Positions 1 to 5,685 of a DNA stretch of 8,895 nucleotides are shown here, piece by piece. The DNA comes from Propionibacteriales bacterium (lineage in GTDB: Bacteria > Actinomycetota > Actinomycetes > Propionibacteriales > Propionibacteriaceae), in NCBI GenBank assembly GCA_030453285.1, contig JAKDKP010000063.1, positions 1 to 8,895 of the forward strand, written 5' to 3'. The position numbers and the translations under genes were made by a program. The notes below the pieces were generated by a model that worked only from the letters and a program-made list of their open reading frames with translations, made no database searches and was not told where the DNA came from. Every line of letters begins with the position of its first letter. The first letter of the stretch is position 1.

Positions 1-1
1 G

Positions 2-700
2 GCAGCCCGGCACATACCCGAGATCAGCTATGAAGAGATGTTGGAACTGGAAGCGTGTGGGTCAAAGATCCTGCATCTACGCTGTGTCGAGTACGCCCGC
101 CGCGAGAACGTCGCGGTGCATGTCCGTTCGTCCTTCTCCCACAAGGAGGGGACCTGGGTCAAGGACCTCAAGGAGCTCACCGTGGAACAAGCCATCATCT
201 CCGGAGTCGCCCACGATCGCGACGAGGCGAAGGTGACGATCCTCGGCGTGCCGGACCGGGTGGGCGCCGCGGCGCGGATCTTCGAGGCGATCGCAGTTGC
301 CGAGATCAACATCGACATGATCGTCCAGAACGTGTCGGCGGTGGGAACCTCGCGCACCGACATCTCCTTCACCTTGCCCAAGGGCGACGGGCAGAAGGCC
401 ATCGCTGCCCTGAAGGTGATCGCCGACGAGGTGGGGTTCGCCGACATCGCGTTCGTTGATCAGATCGGCAAGGTGTCGGTGGTGGGGGTCGGGATGCGCT
501 CCCACCCGGGCGTGACGGCGAAGTTCTTCGGCGCCCTGGCCAAGGCCGACATCAACATCGAGATGATCTCCACCTCGGAGATCCGCATCTCGATCGTTGT
601 TGATCAAGGAGATGTCGAGCGGGCCGTCCAGGCCGCGCACACCGCCTTCGGGTTGGATGCCGATGGCGAGGCCGTGGTGTACGCCGGGTCGGGACGCTGA
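2..700 (+). CDS. lysC: Aspartate kinase, C-terminal part (5' end outside window)
   Basis: This enzyme phosphorylates aspartate with ATP, the first step to lysine, threonine, methionine and isoleucine. The frame is open from base 2 to the TGA at 698-700, so the start and most of the kinase domain lie upstream of the window. Visible first is the end of the catalytic domain (EISYEEMLELEACGSKILH, then RENVAVHVRSSFS). Two ACT regulatory domains follow. The first contains EAKVTILGVPDRVG and INIDMIVQNVS, the region that binds lysine and threonine in the Corynebacterium enzyme. The second contains GKVSVVGVGMRSHPGV, INIEMISTSEIRIS and the typical ending EAVVYAGSGR. From memory of C. glutamicum LysC, the feedback positions 301 and 308 keep Ser and Thr, and 311 is Ser instead of Thr, so feedback control is probably intact. 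Actinobacterial lysC is often followed by asd; here an aminotransferase follows. Family assignment is firm. Confidence 0.96.
   Translation, partial: AARHIPEISYEEMLELEACGSKILHLRCVEYARRENVAVHVRSSFSHKEGTWVKDLKELTVEQAIISGVAHDRDEAKVTILGVPDRVGAAARIFEAIAVAEINIDMIVQNVSAVGTSRTDISFTLPKGDGQKAIAALKVIADEVGFADIAFVDQIGKVSVVGVGMRSHPGVTAKFFGALAKADINIEMISTSEIRISIVVDQGDVERAVQAAHTAFGLDADGEAVVYAGSGR
170..184 (+). promoter_or_regulatory. Internal ribosome binding site and GTG start for aspartate kinase beta subunit
   Basis: AAGGAG at 170-175 lies six bases before an in-frame GTG at 182-184, inside lysC. Starting there gives 172 residues beginning VEQAIISGVA and ending at the lysC stop, which is essentially the two ACT domains. 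In Corynebacterium and Bacillus, aspartate kinase is an alpha2beta2 enzyme whose beta subunit is made from an internal start in the same gene. The C. glutamicum beta subunit is known to be 172 residues and by my alignment begins at the equivalent valine. The ribosome binding site and start are seen directly; use of the start is inferred. Confidence 0.75.
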
Positions 701-764
701 CAGATCGTCACCAACGGGATGTCAACGGCTCGCGCGCCTGATCGGCGACACTTTCGACCGAAGA

Positions 765-780
765 CGTCCCACGTGTGACG
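765..780. promoter_or_regulatory. Palindrome upstream of the aminotransferase gene, possible operator
   Basis: The 16 bases CGTCCCACGTGTGACG read almost the same on both strands (one mismatched pair, 14 of 16 positions symmetric) around a central CACGTG. The site lies 85 bases before the aminotransferase start in the 165-base gap after lysC. Position and symmetry suit a dimeric regulator, but I cannot name one and I see no clear -35/-10 pair nearby. In GC-rich DNA a site of this size could occur by chance. Confidence 0.3.
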
Positions 781-865
781 GCCGCAGGGTGGAAGAGTGT
801 TCCATCGGGCGCGGCGTCCATCGGCTGCGGTGCCCAACGACGAACAGGACCACGGGAGGTCTGCG

Positions 866-2086
866 ATGAAGGCGATCCGACAGAGCCGCAAGCTGCGCAA
901 CGTCCGGTATGACGTCCGGGGGCCGATCCTGGTCGAGGCCGAACGCCTGGAGGCCCAGGGGCACAAGATCTTGAAGCTCAACATCGGCAACCCGGCGCCC
1001 TTCGGCTTCGAGGCGCCGGAGTCGATCGTGGCCGATATGGTGCACCATCTGCCGCAGGCGCAGGGATACAGCGACTCCCGCGGCATCTATTCGGCCCGTA
1101 CGGCGGTCGCGAACTACTACCAGTCGAAGGGGCTGACCGAGGTCGGCGTCGACGACGTCTACATCGGCAACGGCGTCTCGGAGTTGATCAGCCTGGTCCT
1201 GCAGGCATTCGTCGACGAGGGGAACGAGATCCTCATCCCCGCACCCGACTACCCCTTGTGGACCGGAGCGGTGACATTGGCCGGTGGCACGCCCGTGCAC
1301 TACCTCAGCGACGAGCAGAACGACTGGGCACCCGACCTGGCCGACGTCGAGTCCAAGATCACTGAGAACACCCACGGTCTGGTGATCATCAACCCGAACA
1401 ACCCGACCGGCGCTGTGTACAGCGAGCAGGTCGTCAAGGGGCTGATCGACATCGCTCGTCGGCACGACCTGGTCGTGTTCTCCGACGAGATCTACGAAAA
1501 GATCCTGTTCGACGACGCCGTGCATCATCACAGCGCCACCCACGCCGGTGACGACGTGCTGTGCCTGACCTTTTCCGGTTTGTCGAAGGCGTACCGTGTG
1601 TGTGGCTACCGTGCCGGGTGGGTCACGGTGACCGGGCCGAGGGATCGCGCCACGGACTTTCTCGAGGGTCTGACATTGCTCGCCAACATGCGGATGTGTG
1701 CCAACGTGCCGGCCCAGCACGCCATTCAGACCGCGCTCGGCGGCTATCAGTCGATCAACGAACTGATCGGTCCCGGTGGGCGCTACTACGAGCAGGCGAT
1801 GCTGGCCGATCGACTGCTGAACGAGATCCCTGGCGTTTCCTCGGTGCGACCCAGGGGGGCCCTGTATTGCTTCCCGCGGATGGATCCCGAGGTGTATCCG
1901 ATCGAAGATGATCAAGGCTTCGTGATTGATCTGCTCCGGTCCAAGAAGATCCTTCTCACCCACGGGACCGGGTTCAACTGGCCGCGACCTGATCACTTCC
2001 GGCTCGTCACCCTGCCCGGGGTCGACGTGCTGGAGGAGGCCATTGGGCGGGTCGGCGACTTCCTCGCCGAGCGCCGCTCAGCGTGA
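866..2086 (+). CDS. alaT: AlaT-type pyridoxal phosphate aminotransferase
   Basis: A class I/II aminotransferase of 406 residues, probably glutamate-pyruvate (alanine-synthesising) transaminase, acting in the cytoplasm; E. coli AlaT is of similar size. The N-terminus YDVRGPILVEAERLEAQG and LNIGNPAPFGFEAP is characteristic of the AlaT subgroup. Other motifs are NPNNPTG at residues 176-182, DEIY at 207-210, the PLP-binding lysine K241 within SGLSKAYR, and GYRAGW with R249. The ATG at 866 is chosen over in-frame codons back to 797 because GGGAGG (854-859) sits six bases before it and the protein then starts where the family does. Its stop overlaps the next start (GTGA, 2083-2086). Some actinobacterial members are annotated as aspartate aminotransferase (AspC), which would fit the neighbouring aspartate kinase, but the sequence signature favours AlaT. 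Confidence 0.92.
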   Translation: MKAIRQSRKLRNVRYDVRGPILVEAERLEAQGHKILKLNIGNPAPFGFEAPESIVADMVHHLPQAQGYSDSRGIYSARTAVANYYQSKGLTEVGVDDVYIGNGVSELISLVLQAFVDEGNEILIPAPDYPLWTGAVTLAGGTPVHYLSDEQNDWAPDLADVESKITENTHGLVIINPNNPTGAVYSEQVVKGLIDIARRHDLVVFSDEIYEKILFDDAVHHHSATHAGDDVLCLTFSGLSKAYRVCGYRAGWVTVTGPRDRATDFLEGLTLLANMRMCANVPAQHAIQTALGGYQSINELIGPGGRYYEQAMLADRLLNEIPGVSSVRPRGALYCFPRMDPEVYPIEDDQGFVIDLLRSKKILLTHGTGFNWPRPDHFRLVTLPGVDVLEEAIGRVGDFLAERRSA

Positions 2087-2949
2087 GCCGTGACGAGCGC
2101 GATGCCGTACGCGTCCTGCACGCCATCGGCCACGATCCGGAGTCGGTCAGGGTGCTGATGCCGGGCGCGTGGTCGACTGCGTTTCTGGTCGGCAGCGGCG
2201 GAGTTGATCTTGTGCTCCGGCTGGGCGGACGCATCGAGGACTATGCCGCCGACGCCTTCGCGGCAGGACTTGATCTCGCAGAGGTGCCCGTCCCGCAGGT
2301 CCTTGACCATGGAGTGCAGGACGGCCTCACGTACGCCTTGTCGGAGTTCGTCGCCGGTGAGCCGTTGGAAGCGGTGGACTCCGACACCTGGACCGGTGTG
2401 GTGCCGCAACTGGTGGACATGTTGGAGGCGCTGAGAGGGATCGGGCCGGACGAGCCGAGGGCGCCCGATGCCTGGCACCACCACCTCCTGGATGTGGGGG
2501 AGTATCCGTGGCAGCGCGGTTGGCGGGAGCGCGCCGACCCCGACGCGGTGCAGCTGTTCGATGTCGGCCGTACGCGGCTGGGCGAGCTCGCCGTCGATGA
2601 CGCGCCGATGAGTCTGGTCCATGCCGACTGGATCAATCGCAACGTGCACGTCGCCGATGGCCGGATCACCGCGGTGTTCGACTGGGGATGTTCGCAGTTT
2701 GCTGATCATCTGTACGACGTGGCGTGGTTCGAGTTCTGGGCGCCATGGCATCCGAATCTGGACGTGGCCCAGTTGCGGGAGGAGTTGGCGACAAGGTGGA
2801 ACAGCGCCGGGATCGCACCGCTGGACAACCCCGATCGCCTGCTCGCCTGCCTGCTGCACATCGGTCTGGACCACATCGTCTACAACGTGGTGCACGGTTC
2901 GCTGGAGCAGCTACGCCCGACGATGGATCGGCTCGAGCAGTACCTGTGA
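2083..2949 (+). CDS. Aminoglycoside phosphotransferase family kinase, hygromycin B phosphotransferase-like
   Basis: A 288-residue protein with the APH (protein kinase-like) fold, expected to transfer phosphate from ATP to a small-molecule hydroxyl. The catalytic loop is HADWINRN at residues 180-187 (D182 the catalytic base, N187 metal-binding). The second metal ligand is D200 in ITAVFDWG. GRITAVFDW, FADHLYDVAWFEFWAPW and HIGLDHIVYNVVHG closely parallel the C-terminal half of hygromycin B 4-O-kinase as I remember it. The N-lobe also matches in pattern (VLRLGG, VPVPQVLDHG, LTYALSEFVAGEPL). It is about 50 residues shorter than that enzyme. The GTG start at 2083 overlaps the aminotransferase stop, implying coupled translation. 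Such proteins need not give resistance; many phosphorylate metabolites such as homoserine or methylthioribose. The substrate here is unknown. The family call is secure, the hygromycin link is only similarity. Confidence 0.88.
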   Translation: MSRDERDAVRVLHAIGHDPESVRVLMPGAWSTAFLVGSGGVDLVLRLGGRIEDYAADAFAAGLDLAEVPVPQVLDHGVQDGLTYALSEFVAGEPLEAVDSDTWTGVVPQLVDMLEALRGIGPDEPRAPDAWHHHLLDVGEYPWQRGWRERADPDAVQLFDVGRTRLGELAVDDAPMSLVHADWINRNVHVADGRITAVFDWGCSQFADHLYDVAWFEFWAPWHPNLDVAQLREELATRWNSAGIAPLDNPDRLLACLLHIGLDHIVYNVVHGSLEQLRPTMDRLEQYL

Positions 2950-3096
2950 CCTTCGCCGATCGCCCAAGACCTTCCCGGACCTGCCCCCGTACGAGTAGGT
3001 TGGTGGCTCGGCGACTGGCGCAGGTGGCATCACCACCGGGGAGCAGAATGCAGGGGCATCGTCCGCCTGGGTGACTCTGGCAGACCAGGAGGCGCC

Positions 3097-3981
3097 ATGC
3101 CCCGTCGATTGCTGCACCTCTCCGACCTGCACCTCAATGCCGACGCCGTACCGGATGAGGGTGTGGACGCGGATCGTTCACTGCAGCTCGTTCTTGAGGC
3201 CTGTCAGGCCATCCCCGACATCAACGCGGTGATCGTCACCGGCGACATTGCCGACGACGGCTCCGTCCCGGCCTACGAACGAGCGCACGCTGCGCTGCTG
3301 GACTTCGCTCGCGGCCGCGGGGCGGCCCTCGTGATGGCCGTCGGCAATCACGACGACCGGGACGCCTTTTCTGCGGTGCTCGGGACCGGTCACTTCGTCG
3401 TCCGGGACGATCAGACTGCCCATGGCCCTGAGGGTGTGATCACTGCCTGCACCCGACTTGATGGGTGGCGAGTGGTGACCCTTGACAGTTTGGTGCCGGG
3501 CAAGGGATTCGGGCGGATTGGCGATGATCAACTCCAGTGGCTGATCGGTCTGCTGGACGCCGAGCCGCTGACGCCGACCGTTCTGGCCCTGCATCATCCG
3601 CCGATCGATCTCGGTGTCGAGATCCAGCAGCGGTTTCGGCTGGAGAGTTCCGATCGGCTGGCGGCGGCCGTGCAGCATGGCACCGTCGCGGCGATCCTGT
3701 GTGGGCACTTCCACCAGCAGATCTCGGCCTCCTTGGCCGGGGTGCCTATCTGGGTCACGCCGGGCGTGCTCAACCGGATCGACCATCTGACGGTGCCTCT
3801 CGGGCAGGAGCGGGCCGTGACCGGTGGCGGCGCCACCATCGTCGACCTGACCGATCCCGGAGCGCCCACGTTCGCCACCGTGGCCGCGCGTGATCCCCAA
3901 GCCGGGCGAGAGATCTACACGATGACCTCTGATGAGGTAGCCGAGATGCTGGACCGCTCCGGGCTGCCCGCCGGCAGGTGA
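3097..3981 (+). CDS. CpdA/Rv0805-like metallophosphoesterase
   Basis: A 294-residue calcineurin-like phosphoesterase using two metal ions. All metal-binding motifs are present in order: DLH at residues 10-12, GD at 49-50, GNHD at 83-86, HH at 166-167 and GHFH at 203-206. The closest named groups are CpdA 3',5'-cyclic AMP phosphodiesterase and M. tuberculosis Rv0805, which hydrolyse cyclic nucleotides in vitro. Members of this family often act better on other phosphodiesters, so the substrate is not settled. There is no signal peptide; it should be cytoplasmic. The ATG at 3097 has a strong AGGAGG at 3087-3092. It is separated by 147 bases from the kinase gene upstream, so it may have its own promoter. 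It is convergent with scoB, 56 bases away. Confidence 0.9.
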   Translation: MPRRLLHLSDLHLNADAVPDEGVDADRSLQLVLEACQAIPDINAVIVTGDIADDGSVPAYERAHAALLDFARGRGAALVMAVGNHDDRDAFSAVLGTGHFVVRDDQTAHGPEGVITACTRLDGWRVVTLDSLVPGKGFGRIGDDQLQWLIGLLDAEPLTPTVLALHHPPIDLGVEIQQRFRLESSDRLAAAVQHGTVAAILCGHFHQQISASLAGVPIWVTPGVLNRIDHLTVPLGQERAVTGGGATIVDLTDPGAPTFATVAARDPQAGREIYTMTSDEVAEMLDRSGLPAGR

Positions 3982-4009
3982 TGTGTGCTCGTCGATCAGG
4001 AGTGGTTCG

Positions 4010-4047
4010 CCCCGCCGTAGCGTACGGTCCGTGCTGCTCAGGCGGGG
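4010..4047. terminator. Possible bidirectional hairpin between cpdA-like gene and scoB
   Basis: CCCCGCC at 4010-4016 pairs perfectly with GGCGGGG at 4041-4047. The 24-base loop contains a small inverted repeat, ACGG/CCGT (4024-4032). The stem lies between two convergent genes and covers the scoB stop codon (4038-4040 on the plus strand). There is no run of T on either side, so it is not a classical intrinsic terminator. It could still slow polymerase or block 3' decay from both directions. Confidence 0.35.
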
Positions 4048-4679
4048 AGAGCGGTGATCAGGTCGGGCTCGGTGCGGGAGCGGATGTCGTCGGTGGTGAC
4101 ACCGGGGGCGAGCTCGACCAGGCGTAGGCCGTCGGCGGTCACGTCGATCACTCCGAGGTCGGTGATGATGCGCTGCACGACACGGCGACCGGTGTGTGGC
4201 AGGGAGCACTCGTTGACGATCTTGTACGCACCGTCCTTGGCATTGTGCTCCATCAGCACGATGACGCGTTTGGCGCCGTGCACCAGATCCATCGCCCCGC
4301 CCATGCCCTTGATCATCTTGCCCGGAATCATCCAGTTGGCGATGTCGCCGCCGGCTGAGACCTGCATCGCGCCGAGGATGGCGGCGTCGATCTTGCCGCC
4401 GCGGATCATCCCGAACGAGGTGGCCGAGTCGAAGATCGACGCTCCCCGCCGCAGGGTGACGGTCTCCTTGCCTGCGTTGATCAGGTCGGGATCCTCGTCG
4501 CCCTCGTACGGGTAGGCGCCGACCCCGAGTAGACCGTTCTCGGACTGGAGCACCAGCTCGACATCGTCATCGACGTAGTTCGGCACCAGGGTCGGCAGGC
4601 CGATGCCGAGGTTGACGTACGAGCCGTCGGTCAGTTCACTTGCCGCCCGGGCGGCCATCTGGTCCCGTGTCCACGCCAT
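4038..4679 (-). CDS. scoB: Succinyl-CoA:3-ketoacid CoA-transferase subunit B
   Basis: The beta subunit (213 residues, usual length) of a class I CoA-transferase that moves CoA from succinyl-CoA to acetoacetate or a similar 3-oxoacid. It carries the catalytic glutamate, E47, in the motif SENGLLG. Other family signatures are [16 protein letters not shown] near the N-terminus, [15 protein letters not shown], and [19 protein letters not shown]. The ATG at 4679 has GGAGG shortly upstream, inside the end of scoA, and only two bases separate the scoA stop from this start, so the two subunits are made from one transcript in matched amounts. The related 3-oxoadipate CoA-transferase (PcaJ) is the main alternative. 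I favour the acetoacetate enzyme because there are no aromatic degradation genes nearby and subunit A looks ScoA-like. Confidence 0.93.
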   Translation of the reverse strand: MAWTRDQMAARAASELTDGSYVNLGIGLPTLVPNYVDDDVELVLQSENGLLGVGAYPYEGDEDPDLINAGKETVTLRRGASIFDSATSFGMIRGGKIDAAILGAMQVSAGGDIANWMIPGKMIKGMGGAMDLVHGAKRVIVLMEHNAKDGAYKIVNECSLPHTGRRVVQRIITDLGVIDVTADGLRLVELAPGVTTDDIRSRTEPDLITALPA

Positions 4680-4681
4680 GA

Positions 4682-5488
4682 TCAGACCTCCGATCCTTGC
4701 TGGCTGGATGCTGCATCGGTCCGTGGCCGTACGGTGACCCGTTCGATCCGCTTGTCGGCCGCCTGGTCGGGCGTCAACGGGACCACTCGATGCACGTACA
4801 CACCGGGGGTGTGGACCTGGTTGGGATCAAGATCACCGGGGTCGACCAGTTCCTCCACCTCGGCAATGGTGATCCGCCCCGACATCGCACACAGCGGGTT
4901 GAAGTTCTGCGCGGAATCGCGGTAGATCAGATTGCCGTGCCGGTCCCCGCGCCAGGCCCGGACCAGTCCGAAATCGGCGACGATCGCGGTCTCCAGGACG
5001 AACGGCTTGTGCCCGTCGGCCGTGGTGAAGGTGCGCGTCTCCTTGGCCGGGGAGGAGATCGCCACACCGCCTGCGCCGTCGTACCGCCACGGCAGGCCGC
5101 CGTCGGCCACCTGGGTGCCGACGCCGGTGGCGGTGAAGAAGGCCGGAATCCCCGAGCCGCCGGCCCGCAGCCGTTCGGCAATGGTGCCTTGCGGAGTGAG
5201 CTCCACCTCGAGTTCGCCCTCGAGGTATTGCCGGGCGAACTCCTTGTTCTCTCCCACGTACGAGCTGATCATGCGTCGGATGCGATGTGCCCGCAGCAGG
5301 AGGCCCAGCCCCCAGTCATCCACGCCGGCGTTGTTGGAGATCACCTCCAGCTCGTCGGCTCCGGTGTCGAGGATCGCGGTGATCAACACACTCGGGATCC
5401 CGCACAGCCCGAAGCCACCGACGGCCAGCGAGGAACCGCTCGCCACATCCGCCACCGCTTCGCTCGCGGAACTGATCACCTTGTCCAT
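4682..5488 (-). CDS. scoA: Succinyl-CoA:3-ketoacid CoA-transferase subunit A
   Basis: The alpha subunit, 268 residues from the ATG at 5488. The oxyanion-loop glycine motif GGFGLCGIP lies at residues 24-32. [15 protein letters not shown] follows at 51-65, then [19 protein letters not shown] and [20 protein letters not shown], all typical of ScoA. The start at 5488 has GGGAG about four bases upstream. A GTG four codons earlier (5500) is a weaker choice, and the open frame back to 5671 runs through the promoter and is unlikely to be translated. The protein is a little longer than ScoA of Bacillus because of its C-terminal tail. It forms an operon with scoB and is divergent from the acyl-CoA oxidase gene, which suggests a shared role in using fatty acids or ketone bodies. 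Confidence 0.93.
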   Translation of the reverse strand: MDKVISSASEAVADVASGSSLAVGGFGLCGIPSVLITAILDTGADELEVISNNAGVDDWGLGLLLRAHRIRRMISSYVGENKEFARQYLEGELEVELTPQGTIAERLRAGGSGIPAFFTATGVGTQVADGGLPWRYDGAGGVAISSPAKETRTFTTADGHKPFVLETAIVADFGLVRAWRGDRHGNLIYRDSAQNFNPLCAMSGRITIAEVEELVDPGDLDPNQVHTPGVYVHRVVPLTPDQAADKRIERVTVRPRTDAASSQQGSEV

Positions 5489-5547
5489 GACTCCCACACT
5501 CCGTCGTCGGGTTGTCCTCCGGCCCCGCTCAACCGTGGCCTGTGGCG

Positions 5548-5575
5548 ATCCTAACGCGGACGTCGGCGGTCTCAA
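5548..5575 (-). promoter_or_regulatory. Predicted sigma70-type promoter of scoAB
   Basis: Read on the minus strand, TTGAGA (5570-5575, five of six matches to TTGACA) is followed after 16 bases by TAGGAT (5548-5553, four of six matches to TATAAT). Transcription would begin near 5541, leaving a leader of about 50 bases before the scoA ATG. The hexamers and spacing are seen in the sequence; activity is inferred. Confidence 0.55.
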
Positions 5576-5591
5576 CTGGGCCACATGAGAC
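5569..5591. promoter_or_regulatory. Inverted repeat over the scoAB -35, candidate operator
   Basis: GTCTCA (5569-5574) and TGAGAC (5586-5591) are perfect inverted copies separated by 11 bases, so their centres are 17 bases apart. The left arm overlaps the predicted scoAB -35 hexamer, so a dimer bound here would be expected to block that promoter. The site lies about 95 bases before the acyl-CoA oxidase start and could also affect it. The regulator is unknown; there is no regulator gene in the window. Confidence 0.4.
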
Positions 5592-5685
5592 AGGGGCGCC
5601 ATGTGCTTCCGCGTACCGACGGGCTCGAGCAACCGAACTGCCAGCGAGCCTGTCCGTCGTTGGTTCGTCATGCAACAGTGGGCTC

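Noticed and set aside
722..1996. A 424-codon open frame on the minus strand opposite the aminotransferase
   Set aside because: The plus strand encodes a complete, motif-rich aminotransferase over the same bases. The antisense frame shows no recognisable domain and is the usual GC-rich shadow of a real gene.
1993..2895. A 300-codon minus-strand open frame opposite the Hph-like kinase
   Set aside because: The plus-strand kinase has all catalytic motifs. The antisense frame is rich in Arg, His, Gln and Pro with no domain.
2083..2949. The Hph-like kinase as a horizontally acquired resistance gene
   Set aside because: There are no mobile elements, repeats or base composition shift nearby, and its start is tightly overlapped with a housekeeping gene.
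3023..3037. Hairpin GGTGG-CATCA-CCACC upstream of the phosphoesterase, as a terminator or riboswitch
   Set aside because: Only five base pairs with no T tract and no larger conserved structure around it; the 147-base gap otherwise shows nothing I can call.
3435..3444. TGTGATCACT as a cAMP receptor (CRP) site, suggested by the CpdA-like gene
   Set aside because: CRP sites have TGTGA and TCACA six bases apart; here the halves overlap, and the site is inside the coding region.
3178..4209. A 343-codon minus-strand open frame over the phosphoesterase and the end of scoB
   Set aside because: It runs across two real genes in the wrong frames, and its N-terminal part is Arg/His/Pro repeats typical of out-of-frame GC-rich translation.
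5512..5685. N-terminal extension of the acyl-CoA oxidase from a TTG at 5512
   Set aside because: The added 58 residues are low-quality, would cover the scoAB promoter and operator-like repeat, and are not a normal part of the family.
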